The notes under the pieces were generated by a model. The model was not told the origin of the DNA, ran no database searches, and was given only the letters and a program-made list of their open reading frames with translations. A stretch of 24,955 bases of DNA from assembly GCA_020638695.1 (NCBI GenBank), contig JACKIB010000035.1, positions 1 to 24,955 on the forward strand, given 5' to 3'. This document shows, in pieces, positions 16,731 through 23,333 of the stretch (the first letter of the stretch is position 1; every line of letters starts with the position of its first letter). The stretch is from Planctomycetota bacterium (GTDB lineage Bacteria; Planctomycetota; UBA1135; UBA2386). The translations under genes and the position numbers were made by a program.

Positions 16731-17633
16731 TGCCCGGGTGCCAGCCGCGAGCGGTGCCGCCGAACTGCGGTGGACGAAGCTCCGCCGCGGTCCGTCGGCG
16801 TCGCGGCGGACCCACGACTCCGACGTCGCGCCGAGCAGACGCGTGGCCTCGATGGTCAAGGGTCCATTCGGGTCGGGGTGCAGGGTCAGGTGCTCCGGGC
16901 GCAGGCAGCGGGGGGCCACCGAATCGGTCCAAGTGGTGGCCTCGTCCGGCGGGATCCAGTTGAACGGCCCGAGGTTTCGCGCCAGCTCGGGGGTCTCCGG
17001 TGCACGGTACAGCGGATCGACCGCGCCATGGTAGGTGACTCGGCCGTGCTCCAAGCACACCACACGCTCGGCGTACGCGAGCACCGGCAAGGGGTCGTGG
17101 GTGGCGAACACCAACGTCGCCCCGCGCCTCGTCACCTCGGAGTGCAGCGCTTCCCAGTACTCCCGCGCACGGCCGGCGTCGACGTGGGCAAACGGCTCGT
17201 CGAGCACCAGCACGCGGGCCCGCGTGGCGAGTGCGCGCGCCACCCCGAGGCGCGCCAGCTGCCCCAGCGACAGCTGCGCCGGCCGTCGCTCGGCGACATC
17301 GCTCAGGTCGAAGGTGGCGAGGAGCGCACCCACCTCGTCCGGTGCCGGGGCGACCGCCGTCAGGTGCGCGCGGACCGTGAGGTGCGGCCAGGTACCCCCT
17401 TGCGCCGGCGACCACGCGAGCGGTGGGTCGCCGCCGGGGGGCGCGTCGAACCGCAGGGTGCCGGCATCCGGCTGCGCGAAGCCGACCAACAGGTCGAGCA
17501 GCGTCGTCTTGCCGGAGCCGGACGGGCCGAGCACCGCGGTGGTCCCTCGCAGGAGACTCAGGGTGTCGACCTGCAGGCGCGGCGCCGCGGCACCGCGGAC
17601 CCGCACCCGTTCGAGCTGGAACACGGCGGGCAC
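15828..17633 (-). CDS. Importer ABC ATPase fused in frame to an NHL-repeat beta-propeller
   Basis: One uninterrupted 601-codon frame. Residues 1-230 are an ABC importer ATPase of the FbpC/PotA type: Walker A GPSGSGKTT (36-44), signature LSLGQLARLGVARAL (121-135), Walker B VLVLDEP (141-147) and switch histidine H179 in FATHDPLPV. A TOBE-like segment follows to about 300. Then, with no stop codon, comes a hydrophobic stretch ending in LLGAGC (303-319) that looks like a lipoprotein signal peptide, and six NHL-type blades (about 335-601). It probably powers the permease encoded at 18390-19745. A cytoplasmic ATPase joined to an apparently exported propeller is odd: either a true fusion with a membrane anchor between, or two genes sharing a frame. 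GTG 17624 is an alternative start. Confidence 0.8.
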   Translation of the reverse strand: MPAVFQLERVRVRGAAAPRLQVDTLSLLRGTTAVLGPSGSGKTTLLDLLVGFAQPDAGTLRFDAPPGGDPPLAWSPAQGGTWPHLTVRAHLTAVAPAPDEVGALLATFDLSDVAERRPAQLSLGQLARLGVARALATRARVLVLDEPFAHVDAGRAREYWEALHSEVTRRGATLVFATHDPLPVLAYAERVVCLEHGRVTYHGAVDPLYRAPETPELARNLGPFNWIPPDEATTWTDSVAPRCLRPEHLTLHPDPNGPLTIEATRLLGATSESWVRRDADGPRRSFVHRSSAAPLAAGTRAVLRLALCLSGVALLGAGCVGHGEQSSMRAVGHTQLPVLGKRIPAPRSIAVLDDDHVLVLDNGGRVLVLDRARQPVRQWAMPDSAVGKPEGVCLLRDGRIAVADTHYSRVVFFDPTGRVLTTWGSRGSGPGQFLYPIKVIQDPAGFLYVAEYGSNDRIQKFSEDGQVVATIGSFGTEPGQFQRPSGLVWHAGLLYVADAINHRIQVFRDDGRFVSVLGGATAPELKMPYGLAIGPGGDLFTCEYGAGRVTRLSRDGRLIERFGGCGRGPGQMYTPWGLTVTPDGRVLVADTGNNRLVEWHG

Positions 17634-17713
17634 GGCAGGGTTTGTAGCGGCCGCCTCGGGGCCCCGCCACCGCGGCGCGCGGGAGGGGCCGCATTCGCGT
17701 CGCCCCGGGCGAG

Positions 17714-17733
17714 ATTGCGCGAACTCGCGCGAT
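17714..17733. repeat. Near-perfect inverted repeat, possible operator
   Basis: The arms ATTGCGCGA (17714-17722) and TCGCGCGAT (17725-17733) pair at eight of nine positions, with one G-T type mismatch and a two-base centre. It ends 19 bases before the TAAGCT box of the DUF2959 gene, covering the usual -35 region. This is a plausible site for a dimeric regulator that could act on both divergent genes. Confidence 0.35.
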
Positions 17734-17752
17734 GGATCGTGGTGGCGCGGGC

Positions 17753-17758
17753 TAAGCT
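17753..17758 (+). promoter_or_regulatory. Putative -10 box of the DUF2959 gene
   Basis: TAAGCT fits TANNNT and ends 6 bases before ATG 17765, with no Shine-Dalgarno sequence between. No consensus -35 hexamer is seen, as for the other TANNNT sites in this window. Confidence 0.4.
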
Positions 17759-17764
17759 CCGCGC

Positions 17765-18415
17765 ATGAACCGCACGCGGATCGTCGTCATCACCACCGTG
17801 CTCGCCGGTCTCGGTGCGTGCAGCTCTGTCTACTACCGCGCGATGGATGCGATGGGCTACGCCAAGCGCGACATTCTGGTCGGTCGCGTCGAGAAGGCGC
17901 AGGCGAGCCAGAACGAAGCCAAGCAGCAGTTCCAGACCACCCTCGAGGCGTTCAAGGCGCTCACCGGCTTCGACGGGGGCGAGCTGGAGGCGCAGTACAA
18001 CAAGCTCAAGTCGGCGTACGACGCGTCCAAGGTGCGGGCGACCGCGGTGAGCACCAAGATCCGCGACGTGGAGGACGTCGCCGGGGCGATGTTCTCGGAG
18101 TGGGAGAAGGAGACCGCGCAGATCACCGACGCCGGGATGCGTTCCCAGAGCGCGCAGATGCGTGCCCAGACCCAGGGACGCTACAACGAGATGTTGAGCA
18201 AGATGAAGGCAGCCGAGGCGCGGATGCCGCCGGTGCTGGAGGCGTTCAACAACCACGTGCTGTTCCTCAAGCATCATCTCAACGCGCAGGCGATCAAGTC
18301 GCTCGACAAGCAGGTGCTGGAGATCGAAAGCAACGTGTCGTCGCTGATCGCCGACATGCAGAAGTCGATCGACGAGGCGGATCGCTTCATCAAGGCGCTG
18401 CCGAAGAACGGCTGA
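17765..18415 (+). CDS. DUF2959 family lipoprotein
   Basis: A 216-residue lipoprotein. Its signal peptide ends in a good lipobox, LGAC, with C19 as the acylated residue. The mature protein is almost all helical and charged, and carries the DUF2959 pattern: SSVYYRAMDAMGYAKRDILV (20-39), TGFDGGELEAQYNKL (67-81), AMFSEWEKE, and a C-terminal stretch with NNHVLFLKHHLNAQAIKSL. The function of this family is not known; coiled-coil content suggests a structural or interaction role at the membrane. It is the only plus-strand gene inside the long minus-strand block. Its last 26 bases overlap the convergent end of the permease gene, so it sits between the permease and ATPase of one importer. Confidence 0.88.
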   Translation: MNRTRIVVITTVLAGLGACSSVYYRAMDAMGYAKRDILVGRVEKAQASQNEAKQQFQTTLEAFKALTGFDGGELEAQYNKLKSAYDASKVRATAVSTKIRDVEDVAGAMFSEWEKETAQITDAGMRSQSAQMRAQTQGRYNEMLSKMKAAEARMPPVLEAFNNHVLFLKHHLNAQAIKSLDKQVLEIESNVSSLIADMQKSIDEADRFIKALPKNG

Positions 18416-19745
18416 GCGGGCCGCCGATCCGCAGGGCGGGCGGGCGTGCGAGCGCGCGCCAGCCGGCGGTCAGCACGGTGCAGGCCGCGACGGCGGTCCC
18501 GCACATCCACAGCACCATGGCGGCGAGCCCGGCGCTCTGCCCGTAGTGCAGTAGGTTGTACAGGCGCGGCGCGGCCGGCGTCATGCTGGCCGGCGCCAAC
18601 AGGTCGGCCGCCACCACTTCGAAGAACGCGGTGGCGAACAGCACCCCGACTGCGCCGGCGTGGCGGATCCCCGACAGCGCGAAGTGGATCCGCCCGGCGG
18701 CGCGTCGCGGTGTCGCGTCCTTGGCCGCGGCGAGCAGCGCACATTGGTGAACCGCTGCGGCCGGCACCATCCGCGCGGTGACCCCGAGCAACAGCGCACC
18801 GATCGGGAGCAGCAGCAGGGTCCAACCGACCAGCAGCGGCAGAGGGGTGTCGTACGCCGTCTGCAGGCCGGGCAGCTGGAACAGCGATTGGATGCCGAGC
18901 CCCAGCACCAGCCCACCGAGCAGGCCGGGTAGCGACAGCCAGGCGAGCACCCGCCGCGGCAGCAGCACGGCCATTCCCGAGGCGCTGGCCGCGGCTGCAC
19001 CCGCGAGCAGTGCGCCGTGACCGAGTTCGGTGCCGAACTGCAGCTGGCCGCGCAGGTCGCTGAGGCCACGCGCGAGGGTCGCGCCGGGCAACAGCACCGC
19101 GACCGCGACCGCGATCCACGACCACAGCGCGGCGTGCCACGGCGGATCGCCAGCGGGTTCCGCCGGACCGGCGCCGCTCACCACCAACCAGACCACCGCA
19201 CTGCCGAGCACGCCCGTCTCGATCAGCACCGGAACCACTGCCGCGCGCAGCGTCTCGGCGAGCGGAAGGCCGCCGGTCTGCGCGTCGAACAACCACACCG
19301 TCCACGTCGGACGTGCGCCGAGCGAGGCGAGTTCGAACTCGGCGAAGGCCAAGCAGAACGTCACGGCCCCGACCACCGCGCGGTTGCGCACCGGCCCGCG
19401 CAGCGCCAAGCCGGTGCCGCGCGGGCCACCCATCATGCGTGCGCAGTGGTGCGCCCGGCGATCGATCGGCGGGCCGGGCAACCAGGCGGCGAGCAGTGCG
19501 GCGATCGGCAGCAACCGAGTGGCGAGCAGCAGCACGTAGCACGGCTCCCCCGCCGCGCCGTGCAGCAGGCCGGAGTAGCACGTTCCGACGAGCAGCGACG
19601 GAGTGAACAGAGGTAGGAGCAGCAGGCCCCAGTGCCACGGTTGGCGCGTTGCGGCGCGTGCCGCAGCCGGGGCGACGTATGCGAGCAGCAGTGCGACGGC
19701 CAGCCCGCGGATTGCCGCGGCGAGCACGCCTTCGGGCACCGTCAC
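18390..19745 (-). CDS. Fused ABC importer permease (FbpB/AfuB-like)
   Basis: A 451-residue, very hydrophobic protein with about 12 membrane segments in two halves, as in the Fe(III)-type permeases where two six-helix domains are fused. Degenerate EAA-type cytoplasmic loops are visible near RMMGGPRGTGLALRGPVRNR in the first half and ALLAAAKDATPRRAAGRIHF in the second. It is somewhat shorter than typical FbpB (about 500-550 residues). GTG 19745 overlaps the TGA of the solute-binding protein gene as GTGA, so the two are translationally coupled; GTG 19739 is the alternative start. The expected partner ATPase lies at 15828-17633, separated by the DUF2959 gene on the other strand. The stop codon lies inside that gene (26-base convergent overlap). 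Confidence 0.85.
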   Translation of the reverse strand: MTVPEGVLAAAIRGLAVALLLAYVAPAAARAATRQPWHWGLLLLPLFTPSLLVGTCYSGLLHGAAGEPCYVLLLATRLLPIAALLAAWLPGPPIDRRAHHCARMMGGPRGTGLALRGPVRNRAVVGAVTFCLAFAEFELASLGARPTWTVWLFDAQTGGLPLAETLRAAVVPVLIETGVLGSAVVWLVVSGAGPAEPAGDPPWHAALWSWIAVAVAVLLPGATLARGLSDLRGQLQFGTELGHGALLAGAAAASASGMAVLLPRRVLAWLSLPGLLGGLVLGLGIQSLFQLPGLQTAYDTPLPLLVGWTLLLLPIGALLLGVTARMVPAAAVHQCALLAAAKDATPRRAAGRIHFALSGIRHAGAVGVLFATAFFEVVAADLLAPASMTPAAPRLYNLLHYGQSAGLAAMVLWMCGTAVAACTVLTAGWRALARPPALRIGGPLSRSSAAP

Positions 19746-20782
19746 CGCACGTACTCCGCCTTGAGGAACTGCAAGCAGGCCGCGGAACTCGCCGCCAGGG
19801 TGCGGAACCGGTAGCCGCGACGCGCGGCGGGCACCAGCGCGCGCACCTCGGCGGGTAGCGCTTCGTTGTCGACCGGGCCGAGTGGAACCTGCCGGCTGCG
19901 CGATCGCGCCAGCGCCAGTTCGCCCTCTGCCGACGCCAGGTAGTCGACCAGCCGCTCTGCTGCGGGGCGGTTGCGGCAGCTTCGCACGATGGCCGCCGTG
20001 TTGGGTACGCACAGCGTCGCACCGTCGGGCAGCGTCACTGGCAGCATTGCGACAGGGGCACCGCGATCGATCGCGGCGAAGTAGTCGTCGGTGTCGGTCC
20101 AGCCCACCGCGCAACGGCCCTGCGCGACCAGGTCCTTGACCGCGGAGTTGCCCGACACCACCTGAACCCCGCGGCGCAGCAGGTCGGCGTGGAATGCGCG
20201 CATGCGGTCCGCGCCCAGCTGCTCGTGCAGGGCAGTGAGGTGGAATCGAGTCGTGCCGAACAACGGCTTGGCGAACGCCGCGCCGAGGGCTCCGGGCTGC
20301 CGCCATGTGGCGTCCACTGCCGCCTGGGATGCGGCGAGCCGGTCGCGGTTCACGATCCAGACCCGCAGGCGACCGGCGAACCCGACCCAGCGCCCCTCGG
20401 GGTCCTTGAACGCCGCCGGGATGCGCGCCCAACCGGTGCCGCGGTACGGCGCCAACAACCCCTCGCTGGCGAGCCGCGCCGTACCGAGGGGCTCGTTGTT
20501 CCAGAACACATCGCAGCGCGGGCGGTCGCGCTCGCGCGAGATCAGTTCGGTTAGGCCGAGCGACTTGGTGGCCTCGGTGTCGTAGCGGACCGACACGGTG
20601 ATCCCAGTGGCTCGGGTGAACTCGCGGAGGAACGGCGCCGCGTACACCGCGTCGTGCGCGCAGTAGACGGTGAGGTCGGCCGCCTCGGGTTGCGCGAACC
20701 AGGTGACCCCCACCGCGGCGGTCAACACCGCGAGCAGGAGCGTCAACCGGCGCACGGAACGGCCTCCGCCGCGAGGTGCCAT
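19742..20782 (-). CDS. Extracellular solute-binding protein of the Fe(III)/AfuA-like class
   Basis: A 346-residue periplasmic binding protein with an N-terminal signal or anchor helix (RRLTLLLAVLTAAVGVTWFA, 11-30). Class motifs include VYCAHDAVYAAPFL (39-52), RYDTEATKSLGLTELI (66-81), CDVFWNNEPLGTARL (90-104), GNSAVKDLVAQGRCAVGWTD (211-230) and TDDYFAA. The paired tyrosines that bind Fe(III) in FbpA (a YY in the hinge region) are not evident: that region reads WTDTDDYF here. The ligand may therefore not be ferric iron. There is no lipobox cysteine, so it is free or anchored by the uncleaved helix. It follows the coiled-coil gene by 21 bases and overlaps the permease start. Confidence 0.85.
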   Translation of the reverse strand: MAPRGGGRSVRRLTLLLAVLTAAVGVTWFAQPEAADLTVYCAHDAVYAAPFLREFTRATGITVSVRYDTEATKSLGLTELISRERDRPRCDVFWNNEPLGTARLASEGLLAPYRGTGWARIPAAFKDPEGRWVGFAGRLRVWIVNRDRLAASQAAVDATWRQPGALGAAFAKPLFGTTRFHLTALHEQLGADRMRAFHADLLRRGVQVVSGNSAVKDLVAQGRCAVGWTDTDDYFAAIDRGAPVAMLPVTLPDGATLCVPNTAAIVRSCRNRPAAERLVDYLASAEGELALARSRSRQVPLGPVDNEALPAEVRALVPAARRGYRFRTLAASSAACLQFLKAEYVR

Positions 20783-20803
20783 TCGGTCATCGGCGGCGGT
20801 GCG

Positions 20804-22519
20804 CTACTTCTTCTTGGTGTCCCCGGTACCCGTGGGCGGCGCGTTCTGGCCGAGATCGTCGAAGTACTTGCGGATGCCGTCGTGGTAGCCCGGCGGGACG
20901 CGTTCCTGGAGGATCGCCTCGCTGACGCCCTGCTTGACCCGCTGCAGGTTCTCCGAGTAGGTGCCGGTCACCTTGCCGCGGTCGCCCTCTTCGCGGGTCT
21001 TCAAGCTCATCAGCATCTTGCCGGCCACCAGCGCCGAGCGGGACTTCTCGGTCTTGAACTTGTTCTTCTGGGACGGGTCTTCGGGAGCGATGCCACCCTC
21101 GCCCTTGCCCTCGCCCTTCATTCCGGGCCCCGGGCCCTCGCCGTCCTGTTGGGCCAGCATGCGCTCGTAGAACTCACGGTACTGTTCGAGCGTCTTGGCC
21201 AGGGACGCGCCATCGGGTCCGCCCTGATCCTCGCCCGGTCCTGGCTTCTTGCCCTTGCCCTTGCCTTCTCCCCCTCCACCGGGGCAATCGCAGCCACCCT
21301 TCTCGTTGGCCTTGCGCGCCGCCTGCAGCGCGCGCAGCGCGGCCTCGAGGTCCTTGAGATCGCGCATCGACTGGGCCAGCGCCTTCAACTCCATGTCGGA
21401 CAGCTCGAACGACTCGCGCAGCGCGTCCTTGGCCTTCTCCGCCAACTTGTCGACGCCGAGCGCCTGCAGCTGGTTGAGCATCTTGCTGAGGGTCTCGTTG
21501 AGCGGTTGCGAGGCGGCGTGGCTGTCGAGGAAGTCCTTCAGTCCCTTGGTGCGTCGCTGCAGCTCGCGCCGCAACTTGTCGGCTGCCTCGGGGTTGCCGG
21601 ACTTGGCCAATTCCTGCAGCATTGCGTGCAGCTGCTTGAGTTCCGACCGCAGGCTGTCGACCTTGCCGTCGGACAGTTCCCGCTCCCAAGCCGCCTGCCG
21701 TTGTTGCGTGGCCAGGTCGCCGAGCCGCTGCAGCGATGCGCTGGCACCGGCGGACAAGGGACTCTTCTCCTTCGCGGCCCGCCACTCGGCACCGAGCTTC
21801 GCCGCCTGACTCTTCAGTCGTTCGCGGTTCTTCTCCTGCGCCCGACGGTCCAGTTTCTGGAAGCTGCGCACCGCCTCCTCCAACGCCCGCCCGACTTTCT
21901 GCGAGTTGCGCTGTTCCAGTGCGGGCCCGACCAGGGCCTTCTTGCGCTCGGTGACCGCCTTGTGCTCACTGGCGAGCTTCTGTGCCTGCTGTGCGAGCAG
22001 CGTGCGCTCGGCACCGCTGCCGAACGGGTCGAAGCTCGGCACGAATGCGTGGGCAACCCACAAACCGAGCAGTGCCAGCGCGGCGATCGTCAGCCGCGGA
22101 ACGAACGGCAGCGGGGCGATCTCGCTCGGGCGTAGGCGTGCTGCCTGACGGGCGGCGCTGGCCTGCACCAACTCGCCGTAGTCGTCTGCGATCCCGCGGC
22201 CGCCCGCGGTGCTGGTGAGGAACAAGTCGTCGGTGGCAAGGTGCTGGTCCGCGGCGCGCGCCGCGAGGTCCGGCTTGGGGCGCTTGTAGGTTGGCCAGGC
22301 GAGCAGCAGCGCGACGGCCGGGATCGACCAGAGCAGGAGGCTCGGCGCGGCGTCGGGCCACAGCGAGAGGCGGGCGCCGAACAGGTACACCGCGCAGGCG
22401 ATCACCAAGGCCACCGTCCAGCGGAACGCCGCGGCCCCGAAGGCGCGCAGGTGCTGGCGGCGGGCGACGCGGCGCAGGGCGCTGTGGACGTCCGACTGTG
22501 GTTGGCTGGGCTCCGGCAT
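20804..22519 (-). CDS. Membrane-anchored coiled-coil protein with Gly/Lys-rich linker
   Basis: A 571-residue protein with three membrane helices (about 28-47, 60-77, 141-160) and a short soluble segment between helices 2 and 3. A long charged helical region (about 165-400) follows with many Ala/Leu/Lys/Glu heptad-like runs. Next is a flexible linker with CDCPGGGGEGKGKGKKPGPG and a second Gly-rich patch (MKGEGKGEGG), then a conserved-looking tail with ERVPPGYHDGIRKYFDDL before a polar end. The layout resembles the DUF4175-like proteins often encoded near MoxR/BatA clusters; exact family uncertain. It is first in the minus-strand block. A TATAGT box lies 11 bases before ATG 22519 with no ribosome site, consistent with a leaderless mRNA. 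Confidence 0.75.
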   Translation of the reverse strand: MPEPSQPQSDVHSALRRVARRQHLRAFGAAAFRWTVALVIACAVYLFGARLSLWPDAAPSLLLWSIPAVALLLAWPTYKRPKPDLAARAADQHLATDDLFLTSTAGGRGIADDYGELVQASAARQAARLRPSEIAPLPFVPRLTIAALALLGLWVAHAFVPSFDPFGSGAERTLLAQQAQKLASEHKAVTERKKALVGPALEQRNSQKVGRALEEAVRSFQKLDRRAQEKNRERLKSQAAKLGAEWRAAKEKSPLSAGASASLQRLGDLATQQRQAAWERELSDGKVDSLRSELKQLHAMLQELAKSGNPEAADKLRRELQRRTKGLKDFLDSHAASQPLNETLSKMLNQLQALGVDKLAEKAKDALRESFELSDMELKALAQSMRDLKDLEAALRALQAARKANEKGGCDCPGGGGEGKGKGKKPGPGEDQGGPDGASLAKTLEQYREFYERMLAQQDGEGPGPGMKGEGKGEGGIAPEDPSQKNKFKTEKSRSALVAGKMLMSLKTREEGDRGKVTGTYSENLQRVKQGVSEAILQERVPPGYHDGIRKYFDDLGQNAPPTGTGDTKKK

Positions 22520-22530
22520 GACGGTTTGCG

Positions 22531-22536
22531 ACTATA
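22531..22536 (-). promoter_or_regulatory. Putative -10 box of the coiled-coil/importer operon
   Basis: On the minus strand the hexamer TATAGT (5 of 6 matches to TATAAT) ends 11 bases before ATG 22519. No good -35 hexamer is present at 16-18 bases upstream. Transcription from it would start within about five bases of the start codon. Confidence 0.5.
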
Positions 22537-22639
22537 GCGGTGTTTCGGTAGAAGCGGCCCCCGGCAATGATCCTGCGGTGTGCATCGACCTCTGAGCGGC
22601 GCCGGAGAGCCCTCGCGGGATGTCGCCTGAGTTCCTGAG

Positions 22640-23293
22640 GTGGCGGAAACCCTGACCGAGCTGTTGGCCGAAGTGCGGAATTGCCGCGCCTGCACCGACC
22701 TTCCGCTCGGACCGCGCCCGGTACTGCGGGCTTCCGCCACCGCCCGGGTGTTGATCGTCGGGCAGGCGCCGGGAACCCGCGTGCACGCCTCAGGGGTCCC
22801 CTGGGACGATCCCAGCGGCGACCGACTGCGCTGTTGGCTCGCGCTCGACCGAGCGGCGTTCTACGACCAGCAGCGGATCGCCATCATTCCCATGGGGTTG
22901 TGCTACCCGGGCCGCGGTCCCTCGGGTGACCTGCCGCCGCGCCGAGCCTGTGCCGAGCTTTGGTTCGCGCGACTGCTCGAAGCCCTGCCGTGCATCGAGG
23001 TGACGGTGCTGGCGGGTCAGTACGCGCAGGCGCACTACCTCGGTTCCGCGCGCCGCCGATCGCTCACCGAGACGGTCCGCGCGTTCCGCGACTATGCCCC
23101 GCGGTTCTTCCCGACCCCCCACCCCAGTCCGCGCAACACGCTGTGGCTGCGGCGCAACCCGTGGTTCGAAGCGGATGTGGTGCCGGTGGTCCGGGCGGCG
23201 GTGCACCGGGCGATCGGCACGGACCCGCACCCCGGCAGAGGGCACGCCGCAACGCGCGATTCCACTGCCGGTGGCGATCCAACGCGATCGTGA
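22640..23293 (+). CDS. Uracil-DNA glycosylase family protein with 4Fe-4S cysteines
   Basis: A 217-residue member of the uracil-DNA glycosylase superfamily, which removes uracil or related damaged bases from DNA. Motif 1 is VLIVGQAPGTRVHASGVPW (37-55), followed by DDPSGDRLR, and motif 2 is HPSPRN (161-166) before WLRRNPWFE. Cysteines 15, 18, 88 and 104 have the spacing of the 4Fe-4S ligands in family 4 enzymes. Motif 1 has Gln where family 4 usually has Glu (GEAPG), so activity and substrate range may differ. The GTG start follows an in-frame TGA four codons upstream; GAGG lies too close to it to be a normal ribosome site. It is divergent from the coiled-coil gene and followed after 40 bases by the peptidase gene. 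Confidence 0.85.
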   Translation: MAETLTELLAEVRNCRACTDLPLGPRPVLRASATARVLIVGQAPGTRVHASGVPWDDPSGDRLRCWLALDRAAFYDQQRIAIIPMGLCYPGRGPSGDLPPRRACAELWFARLLEALPCIEVTVLAGQYAQAHYLGSARRRSLTETVRAFRDYAPRFFPTPHPSPRNTLWLRRNPWFEADVVPVVRAAVHRAIGTDPHPGRGHAATRDSTAGGDPTRS

Positions 23294-23318
23294 CAGCTCG
23301 GCAGTGAATCGTCCGGGG

Positions 23319-23324
23319 TAGCAT
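23319..23324 (+). promoter_or_regulatory. Putative -10 box of the M28 peptidase gene
   Basis: TAGCAT fits TANNNT and ends 9 bases before ATG 23334. There is no Shine-Dalgarno sequence between them and no -35 hexamer at normal spacing. This suggests that the peptidase gene has its own leaderless transcript. Confidence 0.4.
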
Positions 23325-23333
23325 CTGCCGGCC

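Larger units (their letters stand above)
17634..17764. other. Divergent intergenic region between the ATPase-NHL and DUF2959 genes
   Basis: These 131 bases should hold promoters for both directions. Toward the plus strand there is TAAGCT six bases before ATG 17765. Toward the minus strand, TACAAA ends seven bases before GTG 17633 and partly resembles the same box. A near-perfect inverted repeat lies at 17714-17733. No coding potential or RNA gene is recognised. Confidence 0.45.
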
